From JAFGXW01 sp964634385 (GTDB lineage: Bacteria > Bacillota_I > Bacilli_A > Izemoplasmatales > Izemoplasmataceae): DNA of 64,000 nt. Positions 6,787-14,128 of the stretch are shown here, one piece after another. The first letter of the stretch is position 1. Each line of letters starts with the position of its first letter. The notes under the pieces were generated by a model. The model was not told the DNA's origin. It did not search any database and saw nothing but the letters and a program-made list of their open reading frames with translations. The translations under genes were made by a program, and so were the position numbers. Where the stretch lies: NCBI GenBank assembly GCA_964634385.1, contig CAZWIZ010000005.1, positions 1-64,000 of the forward strand. The letters are read 5' to 3'.

Positions 6787-7581
6787 TTAGTAATATAAAG
6801 TATTCAATATAGTTTTGTAAACTACAATAGGAGTTGAAAATCTTCCGACTTTGTCTCCAAAAGAAGTTTCCAGAGTCATTGTGTTAAAGAAATCTCCAAC
6901 ATTCCCATTATATCCTGCCGTCATATCTACTAAGAATAAACCTCTATTATAGGTTAATTCATTTGCATAATCACAAGAACCAGTTACACAAATATATTCG
7001 AATGTAACATCATATATTTGGTTAGCCCCAGAATGATCAAAATCAAACTCTAATTCGTCAACAGTAAAAGAAGTAGTTGCTGAAACTTTTGGTGTACCAC
7101 TAACTTCAACAGAAACAGTGTATTCATTAGATTGTGGTTCAATCATTGGTTCTGGTTCTGCCATAACAAAACCGGAATTCGTGTATAAGTCTCCATAATA
7201 AGTGTACATATATGATCCATCAATATCAGATCTTAAATTAGCCTCATATGTAATAGAATCATATGTATATTTGATGCCAAATAAACCAGGGATTTTGATA
7301 TTCATTGGTTCAGCCTGTGCTTTTGCAATAACAAGTGCCCAATCACTATCAGTTAAGTCTTTGTATACAGCTGTTTCGAGTCTAGACCAACCAATGATGT
7401 ATGATGTACCACTTTTAACATAGTATGAATAAGATGAGTGTGTGTCGTAATCATCCTTAACTCCATACATTGTAGAATCAACATCGAATCCCATACCAGT
7501 ACCTGTAGAGTCTGCACTTACATTGTTGATATTAACAAATGCTGCAGCAAAAAATAATGCGAATAATAATAATTTTTTCAT
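6787..7581 (-). CDS. Secreted hypothetical protein, 264 residues
   Basis: A clear signal peptide (MKKLLLFALFFAAAFVNINNVSA, cleavage about residue 23-24) precedes a Ser/Thr/Tyr-rich, acidic extracellular domain with a probable Cys pair (CVTGSC near 204). AGGAGAT lies before the ATG. It is first in a two-gene operon with the anchored protein. No family recognised; the beta-rich composition fits a surface-exposed domain. It runs opposite to most array cargo and ends at fragment R4 upstream. Confidence 0.7.
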   Translation of the reverse strand: MKKLLLFALFFAAAFVNINNVSADSTGTGMGFDVDSTMYGVKDDYDTHSSYSYYVKSGTSYIIGWSRLETAVYKDLTDSDWALVIAKAQAEPMNIKIPGLFGIKYTYDSITYEANLRSDIDGSYMYTYYGDLYTNSGFVMAEPEPMIEPQSNEYTVSVEVSGTPKVSATTSFTVDELEFDFDHSGANQIYDVTFEYICVTGSCDYANELTYNRGLFLVDMTAGYNGNVGDFFNTMTLETSFGDKVGRFSTPIVVYKTILNTLYY

Positions 7582-7732
7582 AAAAATAACATCTCCTTAA
7601 GTTTTTCTTTTTTGAGATGGATTACCATCCCTTACATTTAATAATGTTTCTATTTTAAAACTAATTTCGAATAATGTCAACTTAAATCAGAAAAATTACG
7701 CATTCGGTAACTTTCTAATAGCCCTAGGCTAA

Positions 7733-7782
7733 ACGCCCTTCTAAGGCGTCGGCCGGGGGTTCGAATCCCTCCCGGAATGCCA
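7733..7782 (+). repeat. tRNA-Arg(UCU) 3'-half fragment R4
   Basis: ACGCC-CTTCTAA-GGCGT forms a perfect 5-bp anticodon arm; variable loop CGGCC, intact T arm, acceptor strand and CCA follow. Upstream sequence (7701-7732) has a TAGCC/GGCTA hairpin but cannot form a proper D arm or acceptor, so this is not a whole tRNA. Confidence 0.9.
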
Positions 7783-7797
7783 TTAAACAATTTAACT

Positions 7798-7817
7798 AAG
7801 CCCTTTTGGGCTTTTTT
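7798..7817 (+). terminator. Terminator after fragment R4
   Basis: AAGCCC-TTTT-GGGCTT then T-run. Confidence 0.75.
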
Positions 7818-7821
7818 ATTT

Positions 7822-7988
7822 ATCTGTTTTTTCAATATTTTTTTGAAAAGGGCGTCGGTCACCTGTACGGCGCCCTTAAACTAATTACTCTACGATAAAA
7901 AGTATTTAACTATGATTTTATTTAGTTTTTATAAATGAAAAATAGTTGGTAATGTTTCGTTATTTCGATGTTTTAATTAATAAATATG
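7822..7988. other. Non-coding segment with an inverted repeat resembling the tRNA core
   Basis: AAGGGCG and CGCCCTT (about 7847-7877) form an inverted repeat whose left part contains GGCGTCGGTC, identical to ten bases of fragments R1 and R2. No gene is visible in the stretch. Confidence 0.4.
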
Positions 7989-8036
7989 TTGATTTCCTCC
8001 AGATAATGGTATATAATGCAATTATCTGGAGGAAAT
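7989..8036 (+). promoter_or_regulatory. abiE promoter inside a 16-bp perfect inverted repeat
   Basis: TTGATT (7989-7994), 17-base spacer, TATAAT (8012-8017). The arms ATTTCCTCCAGATAAT (7992-8007) and ATTATCTGGAGGAAAT (8021-8036) are perfect reverse complements flanking the -10; the right arm carries the GGAGG ribosome site. AbiEi antitoxins are known to autorepress through inverted repeats at their promoter, so this is the expected operator. Confidence 0.85.
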
Positions 8037-8040
8037 AGAA

Positions 8041-8655
8041 ATGATTAAAACAATTCATGATTTACTAGTTACATATGAAAACTATGCAGATCCAATTGGA
8101 AAAACAAATAGAGAGATAAAAAATGGAAATCTTTTTCCAATTGTTAAAGGTTTATATGAGACCGATATAAATACACCTGGGCTCTTTTTGTCTGCATACA
8201 TTTATGGCCCATCATATTTGTCTTTTGAATATGCTCTTTATTATCATGGTTTAATTCCTGAAAAAGTAACTGTTTTTACAAATGCAACTTTTAAAAAGCA
8301 AAGGTCAAAAAAATATAAAAACAGTTTTGGTGTATTTACATATCGTGATATTCCTCAGAATGCTTATCCTTATGGAGTTAAAGCCTATATAAATAACGGA
8401 TATTCTTATATTATTGCTAGTCCTGAAAAGGCACTGTGTGACAGACTTTATATAGCACAACCTCAAACTAGTATGAAAGATCTAAAAGTATTAATTTTTG
8501 AAAATTTAAGAATTAGTGAGGAAACATTTTTAGAACTTAATTTTGGGGATCTACTATTTTTATGTGATAAATATAGATCTACAAATATGAGATTACTAAA
8601 AAGAATAATAATAAAGGAGACAATGAATCATGACCATCCTAGAGCAAATGATTGA
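8041..8655 (+). CDS. abiEi: AbiEi-family antitoxin (type IV)
   Basis: A 204-residue protein. The N-terminal winged helix (LLVTYENYADPIGKTNREIKNGNLFPIVKGLYE) and the middle motif YLSFEYALYYHGLIPE, followed by IASPEKALCDRLY, are characteristic of AbiEi transcriptional-regulator antitoxins. Its ATG lies 5-10 bases after GGAGG in the operator arm. It overlaps the toxin gene by 26 bases. In the AbiE system the antitoxin represses the operon and counters the toxin without a stable complex, and the pair can abort phage infection. Assignment is by family likeness. Confidence 0.88.
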   Translation: MIKTIHDLLVTYENYADPIGKTNREIKNGNLFPIVKGLYETDINTPGLFLSAYIYGPSYLSFEYALYYHGLIPEKVTVFTNATFKKQRSKKYKNSFGVFTYRDIPQNAYPYGVKAYINNGYSYIIASPEKALCDRLYIAQPQTSMKDLKVLIFENLRISEETFLELNFGDLLFLCDKYRSTNMRLLKRIIIKETMNHDHPRAND

Positions 8656-9493
8656 AAACTATTCTATAAATACAGTAGATGATAAGAAAAATGTTATTAA
8701 AGAAATAATGCAAGAACTTACATTAGCAGGTCTTTCAAAAACTGATTTTTTTAAGAATGCAGCTTTTTATGGTGGGACTGCCTTAAGAATTTTTTACGGA
8801 CTAAATCGATTTTCTGAAGATTTAGACTTTACTTTGTTAACTACGGATAAAGATTTTACTTTAGATAAGTATATCCCAGCTTTAAAACAAGTTGTAGAAT
8901 CATTAGGTCTTAAATTTGAAATAACAACCAAAGAAAAGAAAATTGATTCAAATATCAGATCAGCCTTTTTAAAAGGAAATACTAAAGAGCAGTTTTTAAT
9001 TTTTTACCTTGATTCTAATCAAAATAATTTAATCTCTCATAATGAAAAAATTAAAATTAAATTTGAGATTGATATTAATCCGCCTGAGTTTGCAATAACT
9101 GAATTAAAGTTTCGTTTACTACCATTTCCTTATCAAGTAAAAGTATATGATAAACCATCTTTATTCGCAGGTAAAGTTCATGCTGTTATTGCAAGAAGTT
9201 GGAAAACAAGAGTAAAGGGTCGAGATCTCTACGATTATATATTTTATTTATCATCAAATACAAAGATTAATTTAAAACATTTGGAAGCAAGGTTAAGACA
9301 AACAAATACTATAATAGAAGAAGAACGGTTAACATTGAAAGTACTTATTAATATTTTAAATGACCGCTTCGATATAATTGATTTTAATGAAGCGAAGAAA
9401 GATGTTTTACCATTTATTAATGATATAGATACCCTGGATTTGTGGAGTGCAGTATTTTTTAAGAATATTACAAAGAATTTAAGAGGTGAATGA
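8630..9493 (+). CDS. abiEii: AbiEii/AbiGii-family nucleotidyltransferase toxin
   Basis: A 287-residue protein with the nucleotidyltransferase signature FYGGTALRIFYGLNRFSEDLDF (about residues 47-68), which carries the paired catalytic acidic residues, and the later AGKVHAVIARSWKTRVKGRDLYD (about residues 181-203) typical of AbiEii. Members bind GTP or transfer nucleotides to tRNA to halt growth. AAAGGAGA at 8613-8620 supports the ATG at 8630. It ends with TGA just before the segment leading to R5. Confidence 0.9.
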   Translation: MTILEQMIENYSINTVDDKKNVIKEIMQELTLAGLSKTDFFKNAAFYGGTALRIFYGLNRFSEDLDFTLLTTDKDFTLDKYIPALKQVVESLGLKFEITTKEKKIDSNIRSAFLKGNTKEQFLIFYLDSNQNNLISHNEKIKIKFEIDINPPEFAITELKFRLLPFPYQVKVYDKPSLFAGKVHAVIARSWKTRVKGRDLYDYIFYLSSNTKINLKHLEARLRQTNTIIEEERLTLKVLINILNDRFDIIDFNEAKKDVLPFINDIDTLDLWSAVFFKNITKNLRGE

Positions 9494-9583
9494 AAGTCGT
9501 ATGAGTTATTATCAGTTTGTTATAATACAATTATGATATATAAGTAAACAAAGGAAGGCTTTTGTAAAACTTAAATAATTTCA

Positions 9584-9635
9584 AGAAACCTTCTAAAGCG
9601 TCGAACTGAGGTCTTTAGATTCTTTCGGAATGGCA
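9584..9635 (+). repeat. Degenerate tRNA-Arg 3'-half fragment R5
   Basis: AAGAAACCTTCTAAAGCGTCG ... TTTCGGAATGGCA keeps the anticodon loop and acceptor end, but the T arm is heavily changed. The same ATTTTAAAGCAAATA tail and hairpin as R7 follow. Confidence 0.7.
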
Positions 9636-9648
9636 TTTTAAAGCAAAT

Positions 9649-9681
9649 ACTAAGCCATTTACTGGTTTGGTTATTTTTTTT
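9649..9681 (+). terminator. Terminator after fragment R5
   Basis: ACTAAGCCA pairs with TGGTTTGGT around TTTAC, then a T-run. CGACCGTTGTAG immediately after is shared with the sequence after R7. Confidence 0.7.
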
Positions 9682-9701
9682 ACTCCGACCGTTGTAGTAT
9701 T

Positions 9702-9784
9702 ATGTCGTTAGTTATCGTCTTTTCTTCAAACCTGCCAAATCATGCCAACGACATGTTGATTATTACCTCTTTTGATATTATAAT
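9702..9784 (+). promoter_or_regulatory. Promoter with upstream inverted repeat for the 9803 gene
   Basis: TTGATT (9756-9761), 17-base spacer, TATAAT (9779-9784). ATGTCGTT (9702-9709) and AACGACAT (9747-9754) form an inverted repeat just upstream of the -35, a possible operator or recombination arm site. Confidence 0.6.
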
Positions 9785-9802
9785 ATTGTTGAGGTGATAT
9801 AA

Positions 9803-10240
9803 ATGTATAACATTAAGGATATAATGACAATTACAAATTTAAGTGAACGAACAATAAGAAGATATCTAAAAGAAGGAAAATTAGATGGTACAAAAGTTGG
9901 TGGAGTATGGAGATTTACTGATGCTCAACTAGAGAATTTTTATGGATATAAAGAAGCAATGAAAAAAATAAGAAAAGAAGCTACACAACAAGTTGTTGAT
10001 TTTATTAATATGCCAAATCCAGAAAAGCAAAATACTAGAGTTTGCACAATGATTGATCTTATAAATGAAGACGATGTAATTGAAGATGTTAAGCAAGCAA
10101 TCATGAATGAATGCAACAATGCAACTGATACTATGACAATGAAATTTCTAAAAGAACAAAACAACTTTCGTTTTATACTCATTGGGTCTTTGGAATTTAT
10201 TCATAATGTAACTAAAAAAGTATATGAAATAGTAAATTAA
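9803..10240 (+). CDS. Excisionase/MerR-like HTH protein
   Basis: A 145-residue protein. Residues 1-45 (MYNIKDIMTITNLSERTIRRYLKEGKLDGTKVGGVWRF) match the HTH_17/excisionase winged-helix family. The rest is helical, polar and without a recognised domain, and may bind a ligand or partner. GAGGTGAT precedes the ATG. It is the only gene between fragments R5 and R6. Such proteins bend att-site DNA in excision or act as regulators. It is the one cargo protein with a plausible direct recombination role, but that is inference. Confidence 0.7.
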   Translation: MYNIKDIMTITNLSERTIRRYLKEGKLDGTKVGGVWRFTDAQLENFYGYKEAMKKIRKEATQQVVDFINMPNPEKQNTRVCTMIDLINEDDVIEDVKQAIMNECNNATDTMTMKFLKEQNNFRFILIGSLEFIHNVTKKVYEIVN

Positions 10241-10280
10241 AACATTCTATTTTTGATTTCCAATCTATAAATTTCTAAAA

Positions 10281-10331
10281 AGAAACCTTCTAAGGCCTCG
10301 GGCTGGGGTTCGAATCCCTCCTAGAACAACA
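10281..10331 (+). repeat. tRNA-Arg 3'-half fragment R6, partly decayed
   Basis: AGAAACCTTCTAAGGCCTCGG followed by GGGGTTCGAATCCCTCC: the T loop is intact but the acceptor end (TAGAACAACA) is altered. Confidence 0.8.
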
Positions 10332-10340
10332 TGAAATCAA

Positions 10341-10364
10341 AAAAGTCCACCTTAGTGGACTTTT
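10341..10364. terminator. Bidirectional terminator
   Basis: AAAAGTCCAC pairs with GTGGACTTTT around CTTA. It can end transcription from the 9803 side and from the minus-strand operon at 10382. Confidence 0.8.
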
Positions 10365-10381
10365 CTAAATATTTAGTATGT

Positions 10382-11248
10382 TCAATTGTTTAAACATGTG
10401 GCGCCTGAATATATGTCATAATCTAAGTCTTCAAATATATATGCAAGAATATCGTCGAAATTATCTACACCATCATATGTTAACCGGAAAATAAGATTTT
10501 GATATTGTGCATAGTACTTTGTGTTTGAAGATTGAGGAAGATAAAAATCACATTGATTATTGAATATTTGTACTGCATCGTCTTGATTATATGTTTCTAT
10601 TATAAGGACTGAGAAATAGAGTTCAGAATTATATAGTTTAATTGCACTTTGTAATGGAATGTTTAAACTGGTATATGTATATTCCCCTTCAATGAGAATA
10701 TCTCTATCATATTCAAACATAATCTCATCCATTCTAGTCATTAAACTTGTAGTAAAAGGGTGATACTCTAATTCATTAGTGTAGTGAAGGTGATATTGGT
10801 AGTTTCCTTCAAAATCATATTGTCTTAATAATCCTGGAAATGTGGAATCAACTGAATGATACGCTTCTAAAATATAATGATCAAGTGTATATACAAATAT
10901 AATATTGTTTTCATTTAAACTATATTCATTTCGCTCAGTGAAGAAACTATTTTGTGCATCACCATCACTAATTTCATATATATATCCATAATCATCTGAT
11001 CCGTTGTCATTGAAGGTATAAATGTTATTGAACTTAATACTCTTATCATTGTAAATCTGATTAAAATCATCAAGTTCTTCTTCATAAGACATTGAAGTTA
11101 AATCAATTCCCAAATTAACAGAAAAATCTGCTGACTCAAGAGTAGAAATAAATAATGATTCTTCAGCACTTGGGTCTTTGGTACAAGAACATAGTAATAA
11201 TACAGACAGTAGTAATAACAGAGTTTTCTTTATATAATTACCATTCAT
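10382..11248 (-). CDS. Hypothetical lipoprotein, 288 residues
   Basis: The start is placed at 11248, where GGAGG precedes MNGNYIKKTLLLLLSVLLLCSC, a lipoprotein signal with lipobox LLCSC (Cys about residue 22). The frame is open 55 codons further upstream but lies within the neighbour. The mature part is acidic and Tyr/Asn-rich with no recognised domain; CDFYLPQ and CLNN carry late Cys residues. It overlaps the upstream secreted-protein gene by 11 bases. It mirrors the anchored protein at 6208 in position and style. Confidence 0.7.
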   Translation of the reverse strand: MNGNYIKKTLLLLLSVLLLCSCTKDPSAEESLFISTLESADFSVNLGIDLTSMSYEEELDDFNQIYNDKSIKFNNIYTFNDNGSDDYGYIYEISDGDAQNSFFTERNEYSLNENNIIFVYTLDHYILEAYHSVDSTFPGLLRQYDFEGNYQYHLHYTNELEYHPFTTSLMTRMDEIMFEYDRDILIEGEYTYTSLNIPLQSAIKLYNSELYFSVLIIETYNQDDAVQIFNNQCDFYLPQSSNTKYYAQYQNLIFRLTYDGVDNFDDILAYIFEDLDYDIYSGATCLNN

Positions 11249-11861
11249 ATGATCCTCCAGAAATTGCAAAATATATGGTCGAACTGTCATAGAAATTTTC
11301 GAAGTATTCATCAAATTGTTGACTAGTATATGCATTCCAATCCATAATTGATGGAAAAACCATAGTATAATAAACACTAGGAAGAGTACCTTGTTTACCT
11401 GCCCAACTCCCATTATTTAGTTGAATCATAAAGTGATTAGTTTGATTGCTTACATAAGATGCATAAACATTGGCTTTCGTATTTATGTCATCTTCTATAA
11501 TAGAAGCTTTCCCGAAATAATTAATCTCGATATGGAAAAGGTCATAGTAGTTCAAAGTAATATTGGTATTATCTGAATTGCTATTTGGTAATCCTACAGA
11601 GTAATTACTTTTTTCTGTTGTATATTTTGTTGTTTTAGAATCGTAGGTTAGATCTTGATTGTATTCAATATATTCTGTCTTGTCAAAATAGTGTATTGGG
11701 GTTGAATAATACTCGTACCTGTAAGTGTTATTACCTAAATCATAGATTTTTCTATTCGCAGTACGTAACTCAATTATTTCTTCTTGGTACTCAACTATTG
11801 CGAATACTTGGTTGAAATTTAAAAATAGTAATATAAAAAATAATAATATAATTTTTTTCAT
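11238..11861 (-). CDS. Secreted hypothetical protein, 207 residues
   Basis: Signal peptide MKKIILLFFILLFLNFNQVFA (cleavage about residue 21), then a Tyr/Asn/Thr-rich domain. FMIQLNNGSWAGKQGTLPS and the aromatic C-terminus suggest a beta-rich surface domain. AAGGAAGGGG precedes the ATG. It is the first gene of the pair with the lipoprotein. Not recognised. Same gene order and strand as the 6787/6208 pair, so both may follow one theme (secreted plus anchored partner), although I see no clear sequence likeness between them. Confidence 0.65.
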   Translation of the reverse strand: MKKIILLFFILLFLNFNQVFAIVEYQEEIIELRTANRKIYDLGNNTYRYEYYSTPIHYFDKTEYIEYNQDLTYDSKTTKYTTEKSNYSVGLPNSNSDNTNITLNYYDLFHIEINYFGKASIIEDDINTKANVYASYVSNQTNHFMIQLNNGSWAGKQGTLPSVYYTMVFPSIMDWNAYTSQQFDEYFENFYDSSTIYFAISGGSYEW

Positions 11862-11965
11862 AGATTCCCCTTCCTTGAAAAAATATCTCCCTGTGGGATA
11901 AATTTCTAATTATCCCTATATATTTATTATCGCTTAATCTAAATACTAAGTCAATAAGTAACGTC
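11862..11965. other. Promoter region of the 11861-10382 operon
   Basis: Upstream region of the minus-strand operon. AT-rich, with no gene and no strong motif that I can defend. Confidence 0.3.
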
Positions 11966-12018
11966 AAGAAACCTTCTAAGGCTTCGGCCTGGGGGCTATG
12001 ATCCCTCCCGGAATGTCA
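11966..12018 (+). repeat. tRNA-Arg 3'-half fragment R7, partly decayed
   Basis: AAGAAACCTTCTAAGGCTTCGG, GGGGGCTATGATCCCTCCC, GGAATGTCA. T stem and acceptor are intact; the T loop and CCA are mutated. Confidence 0.85.
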
Positions 12019-12031
12019 TTTTAAAGCAAAT

Positions 12032-12064
12032 AACTAAGCCGTTTATTGGTTTGGTTATTTTTTT
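12032..12064 (+). terminator. Terminator after fragment R7
   Basis: AACTAAGCC pairs with GGTTTGGTT, then a T-run. CGACCGTTGTAG follows, as after R5. Confidence 0.7.
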
Positions 12065-12208
12065 ACCCTCGACCGTTGTAGCTTTAAATTATTATTTACA
12101 CACCAATATTACTGTGATAAATTGAATATAGGGAGATGGTGTTATAGAATGGGGAGACTTGATATTTGAAGACATAGATAGCAATCATTATGATGGCTAT
12201 TGAAAACC
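12065..12208. other. Short gene-less cassette between R7 and R8
   Basis: About 145 bases with no ORF of meaningful length. It may be the relic of a deleted cassette. Confidence 0.35.
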
Positions 12209-12257
12209 AAGAAAACTTCTAAAGAGAAAACCTTGGTTTGAATTACTACGGAAGGGT
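12209..12257 (+). repeat. Strongly degenerate tRNA-Arg 3'-half fragment R8
   Basis: AAGAAAACTTCTAAAG ... TTGGTTTGAATTACTACGGAAGGG keeps the spacing and scattered bases of the fragment. Recognisable mainly by position and the AAGAAA-CTTCTAA start. Confidence 0.45.
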
Positions 12258-12299
12258 ATATAAAACGAAAAGTTCTTTAAATAGGAGTTTTTTTATGAC

Positions 12300-12328
12300 T
12301 TGACAATTTTAATAGCACATGCTAAAAT
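12300..12328 (+). promoter_or_regulatory. Promoter of the 12374 gene pair
   Basis: TTGACA (12300-12305), 17-base spacer, TAAAAT (12323-12328). Confidence 0.7.
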
Positions 12329-12373
12329 AAGTTTAAATTAATAGTATTAAAATAAAGATAAAAGGTGAACATT

Positions 12374-12874
12374 ATGAATAAAAAAGAACTTGAAAAAAGA
12401 ATGATAGAACTAGATACTATTACATACGACTTATATCCTGGCTTAACATTTGAATGTGTTATTGTTGGAGGGGGCGCGCTACTAATTAAAGATATAATTA
12501 GTAGAGGTACTTTGGATGTAGATGTTTTAGAAGTATCTAAGGAAGTTGAAGAGTTGTTTGCTGGTTTTGATTTTAACACTAGAGTAAAAGCTGTTTTAGA
12601 TTGTTTTCCATATAATTATGAAGATAGAATCGAATTAGTGAGTTTAAAGACTAAGAGTATTTTGTACTATACCCCATCTATTGAGGATTTGATAGTTTCT
12701 AAACTATATGCTTATAGAGGTAAAGATATAGAGGATTTAGAAAAAATTAAGAAAAGCAAGAAATATAATCGAATTCTCTTAGATAGGATTGTGACAGAAG
12801 CAAGACTCTCTGCAATTACTGAGAGAAGGTACCTAGAAATGGTAGATTTATATAACGGATTTTTTAAGGAGTGA
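12374..12874 (+). CDS. Nucleotidyltransferase (DUF6036-like)
   Basis: A 166-residue protein of the nucleotidyltransferase fold: VIVGGGALLIKDIISRGTLDVDVLE (about residues 29-53) gives the GG(G/S) and D-x-D catalytic pattern, and LYYTPSIEDLIVSKLYAYRGKDIEDLEKI is the usual C-terminal helical motif of these orphan enzymes. AAAGGTG selects the ATG at 12374; an upstream GTG at 12365 overlaps that site. It is followed after 4 bases by a partner gene. Comparable NTase pairs act as toxin-antitoxin systems, so that role is likely but unproven. Confidence 0.75.
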   Translation: MNKKELEKRMIELDTITYDLYPGLTFECVIVGGGALLIKDIISRGTLDVDVLEVSKEVEELFAGFDFNTRVKAVLDCFPYNYEDRIELVSLKTKSILYYTPSIEDLIVSKLYAYRGKDIEDLEKIKKSKKYNRILLDRIVTEARLSAITERRYLEMVDLYNGFFKE

Positions 12875-12878
12875 TTCT

Positions 12879-13409
12879 ATGAAATTAAAAACATTTAAAA
12901 GTTTTCTTGTTGATTACGTGAAGGATATGAATCCAGAGCGATCTTTAAGTTTGTTTAAAAACGAGAAGTACGTTCTTAATGATAAAAGATTATTAAATGT
13001 ATATTCATTTTATGTATTATTTAATAGCAACGTAGAAAAAACACTTCTAAGTAAGAAGGAAAAACTTCCTGAATTATATGACATGTATAGATTATATAAG
13101 GAGAAGTATAAAGGGTTTACTTATGGAAATCTTTCTAAAAAGGTAGATATGTTAGATGGATTTGATGAATTGAAACAATTATATAACTCATACAAAAACT
13201 TAGTTGTTAATAGGAATTTGCTTCTCAAAAAGCTGTATCATAATAGGATAACTAATATTAAGAAGGAAAAGAGTATTACTAATTATAGAATATATACAGA
13301 TTTAAAACTTAATCATGGGAATACTAATGATTACCTAAAGAATGAAAAGTATGAAAAACTTTCAATCAATAAGGTAAAATCTATACTTGAATATGTGACT
13401 TCAGCATAA
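12879..13409 (+). CDS. Basic partner protein of the nucleotidyltransferase
   Basis: A 176-residue Lys/Leu/Tyr-rich helical protein with no recognised motif, starting 4 bases after the NTase stop with GGAGTG spanning that stop. High positive charge and tight coupling suggest an RNA/DNA-binding or antitoxin partner. No membrane segment or HTH is obvious. Confidence 0.6.
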   Translation: MKLKTFKSFLVDYVKDMNPERSLSLFKNEKYVLNDKRLLNVYSFYVLFNSNVEKTLLSKKEKLPELYDMYRLYKEKYKGFTYGNLSKKVDMLDGFDELKQLYNSYKNLVVNRNLLLKKLYHNRITNIKKEKSITNYRIYTDLKLNHGNTNDYLKNEKYEKLSINKVKSILEYVTSA

Positions 13410-13410
13410 T

Positions 13411-13431
13411 AGAAATCTTCTAAGGCGTTTC
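13411..13431 (+). repeat. Truncated tRNA-Arg fragment R9
   Basis: AGAAATCTTCTAAGGCGTTTC matches only the left junction and anticodon arm of the fragments; T arm and acceptor are absent. It sits right after the stop of the NTase pair, where a boundary is expected. Confidence 0.45.
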
Positions 13432-13518
13432 CTTCCTTTTCTAAGTGTCCACTAAACGGTACAGTTAGTTTTGGTTTTCTATTTTTGTGATAAAATTAAA
13501 TTCATAGGAAGTGATTAC

Positions 13519-13884
13519 ATGAATCCATTTACTGAAATATTTGTTTGGGCTTTAGTTCTCACGATAATACCAATTATTAGTGAAGGATTGGTGTTTTTTA
13601 GATTAGTAGATAAAGATGTGAGATTATATTTCCATATTTATTGTGGACTAAGAAGAGGAGCAAATATTCTTATTTTCATTTCATTAATGTATCTCATTGG
13701 AAATTTTTTTCTACCAATTGTAATTATGCTATTTATTGAGATTATAATGGGGATTATTCTCTATAAAAGAATCTTGATAAAGATTTCGCTAAAAAGTTTA
13801 GTTATTTATACTACGGTTGCTAATTTAATATCATGGGGAATTATATATATTATTTTTAAGTTTTATTTTTTGAATAAAATATAA
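13519..13884 (+). CDS. Hypothetical membrane protein, 121 residues
   Basis: Four predicted membrane segments fill the protein (residues about 5-25, 38-60, 64-83 and 96-117). The ATG at 13519 is chosen for GGAAGTGA upstream; an upstream extension to 13471 would cover the promoter (TTTTGTGATAAAAT at about 13486, the same -10 string as before the gene at 115). Not recognised. Confidence 0.6.
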   Translation: MNPFTEIFVWALVLTIIPIISEGLVFFRLVDKDVRLYFHIYCGLRRGANILIFISLMYLIGNFFLPIVIMLFIEIIMGIILYKRILIKISLKSLVIYTTVANLISWGIIYIIFKFYFLNKI

Positions 13885-14128
13885 TGAATATAGATCTTTA
13901 TTTCAATTGATTTATGCTTTTTTATAAAAAAATATTTAAAAAGAAAGATAATAACTTTTATTAAAGAATATATTTAGTATAATTACGGATAGGTTATTAA
14001 ATACAGTAAAAACACATACAATAATATAGTTTTGTGTTATTATTGATTGAAATTAAAAACATGTATGTTCAAAATGAAATTTCTTTGATTGAATGTATGT
14101 TAACAAATATAAAGGAGAAATCAAATTA

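Noticed and set aside
7701..7782. A whole tRNA-Arg gene at R4, because CATTCGG occurs 5' of it
   Set aside because: The upstream part cannot form a 7-bp acceptor or a D arm of normal size; only a 5-bp hairpin with 3-base loop is there.
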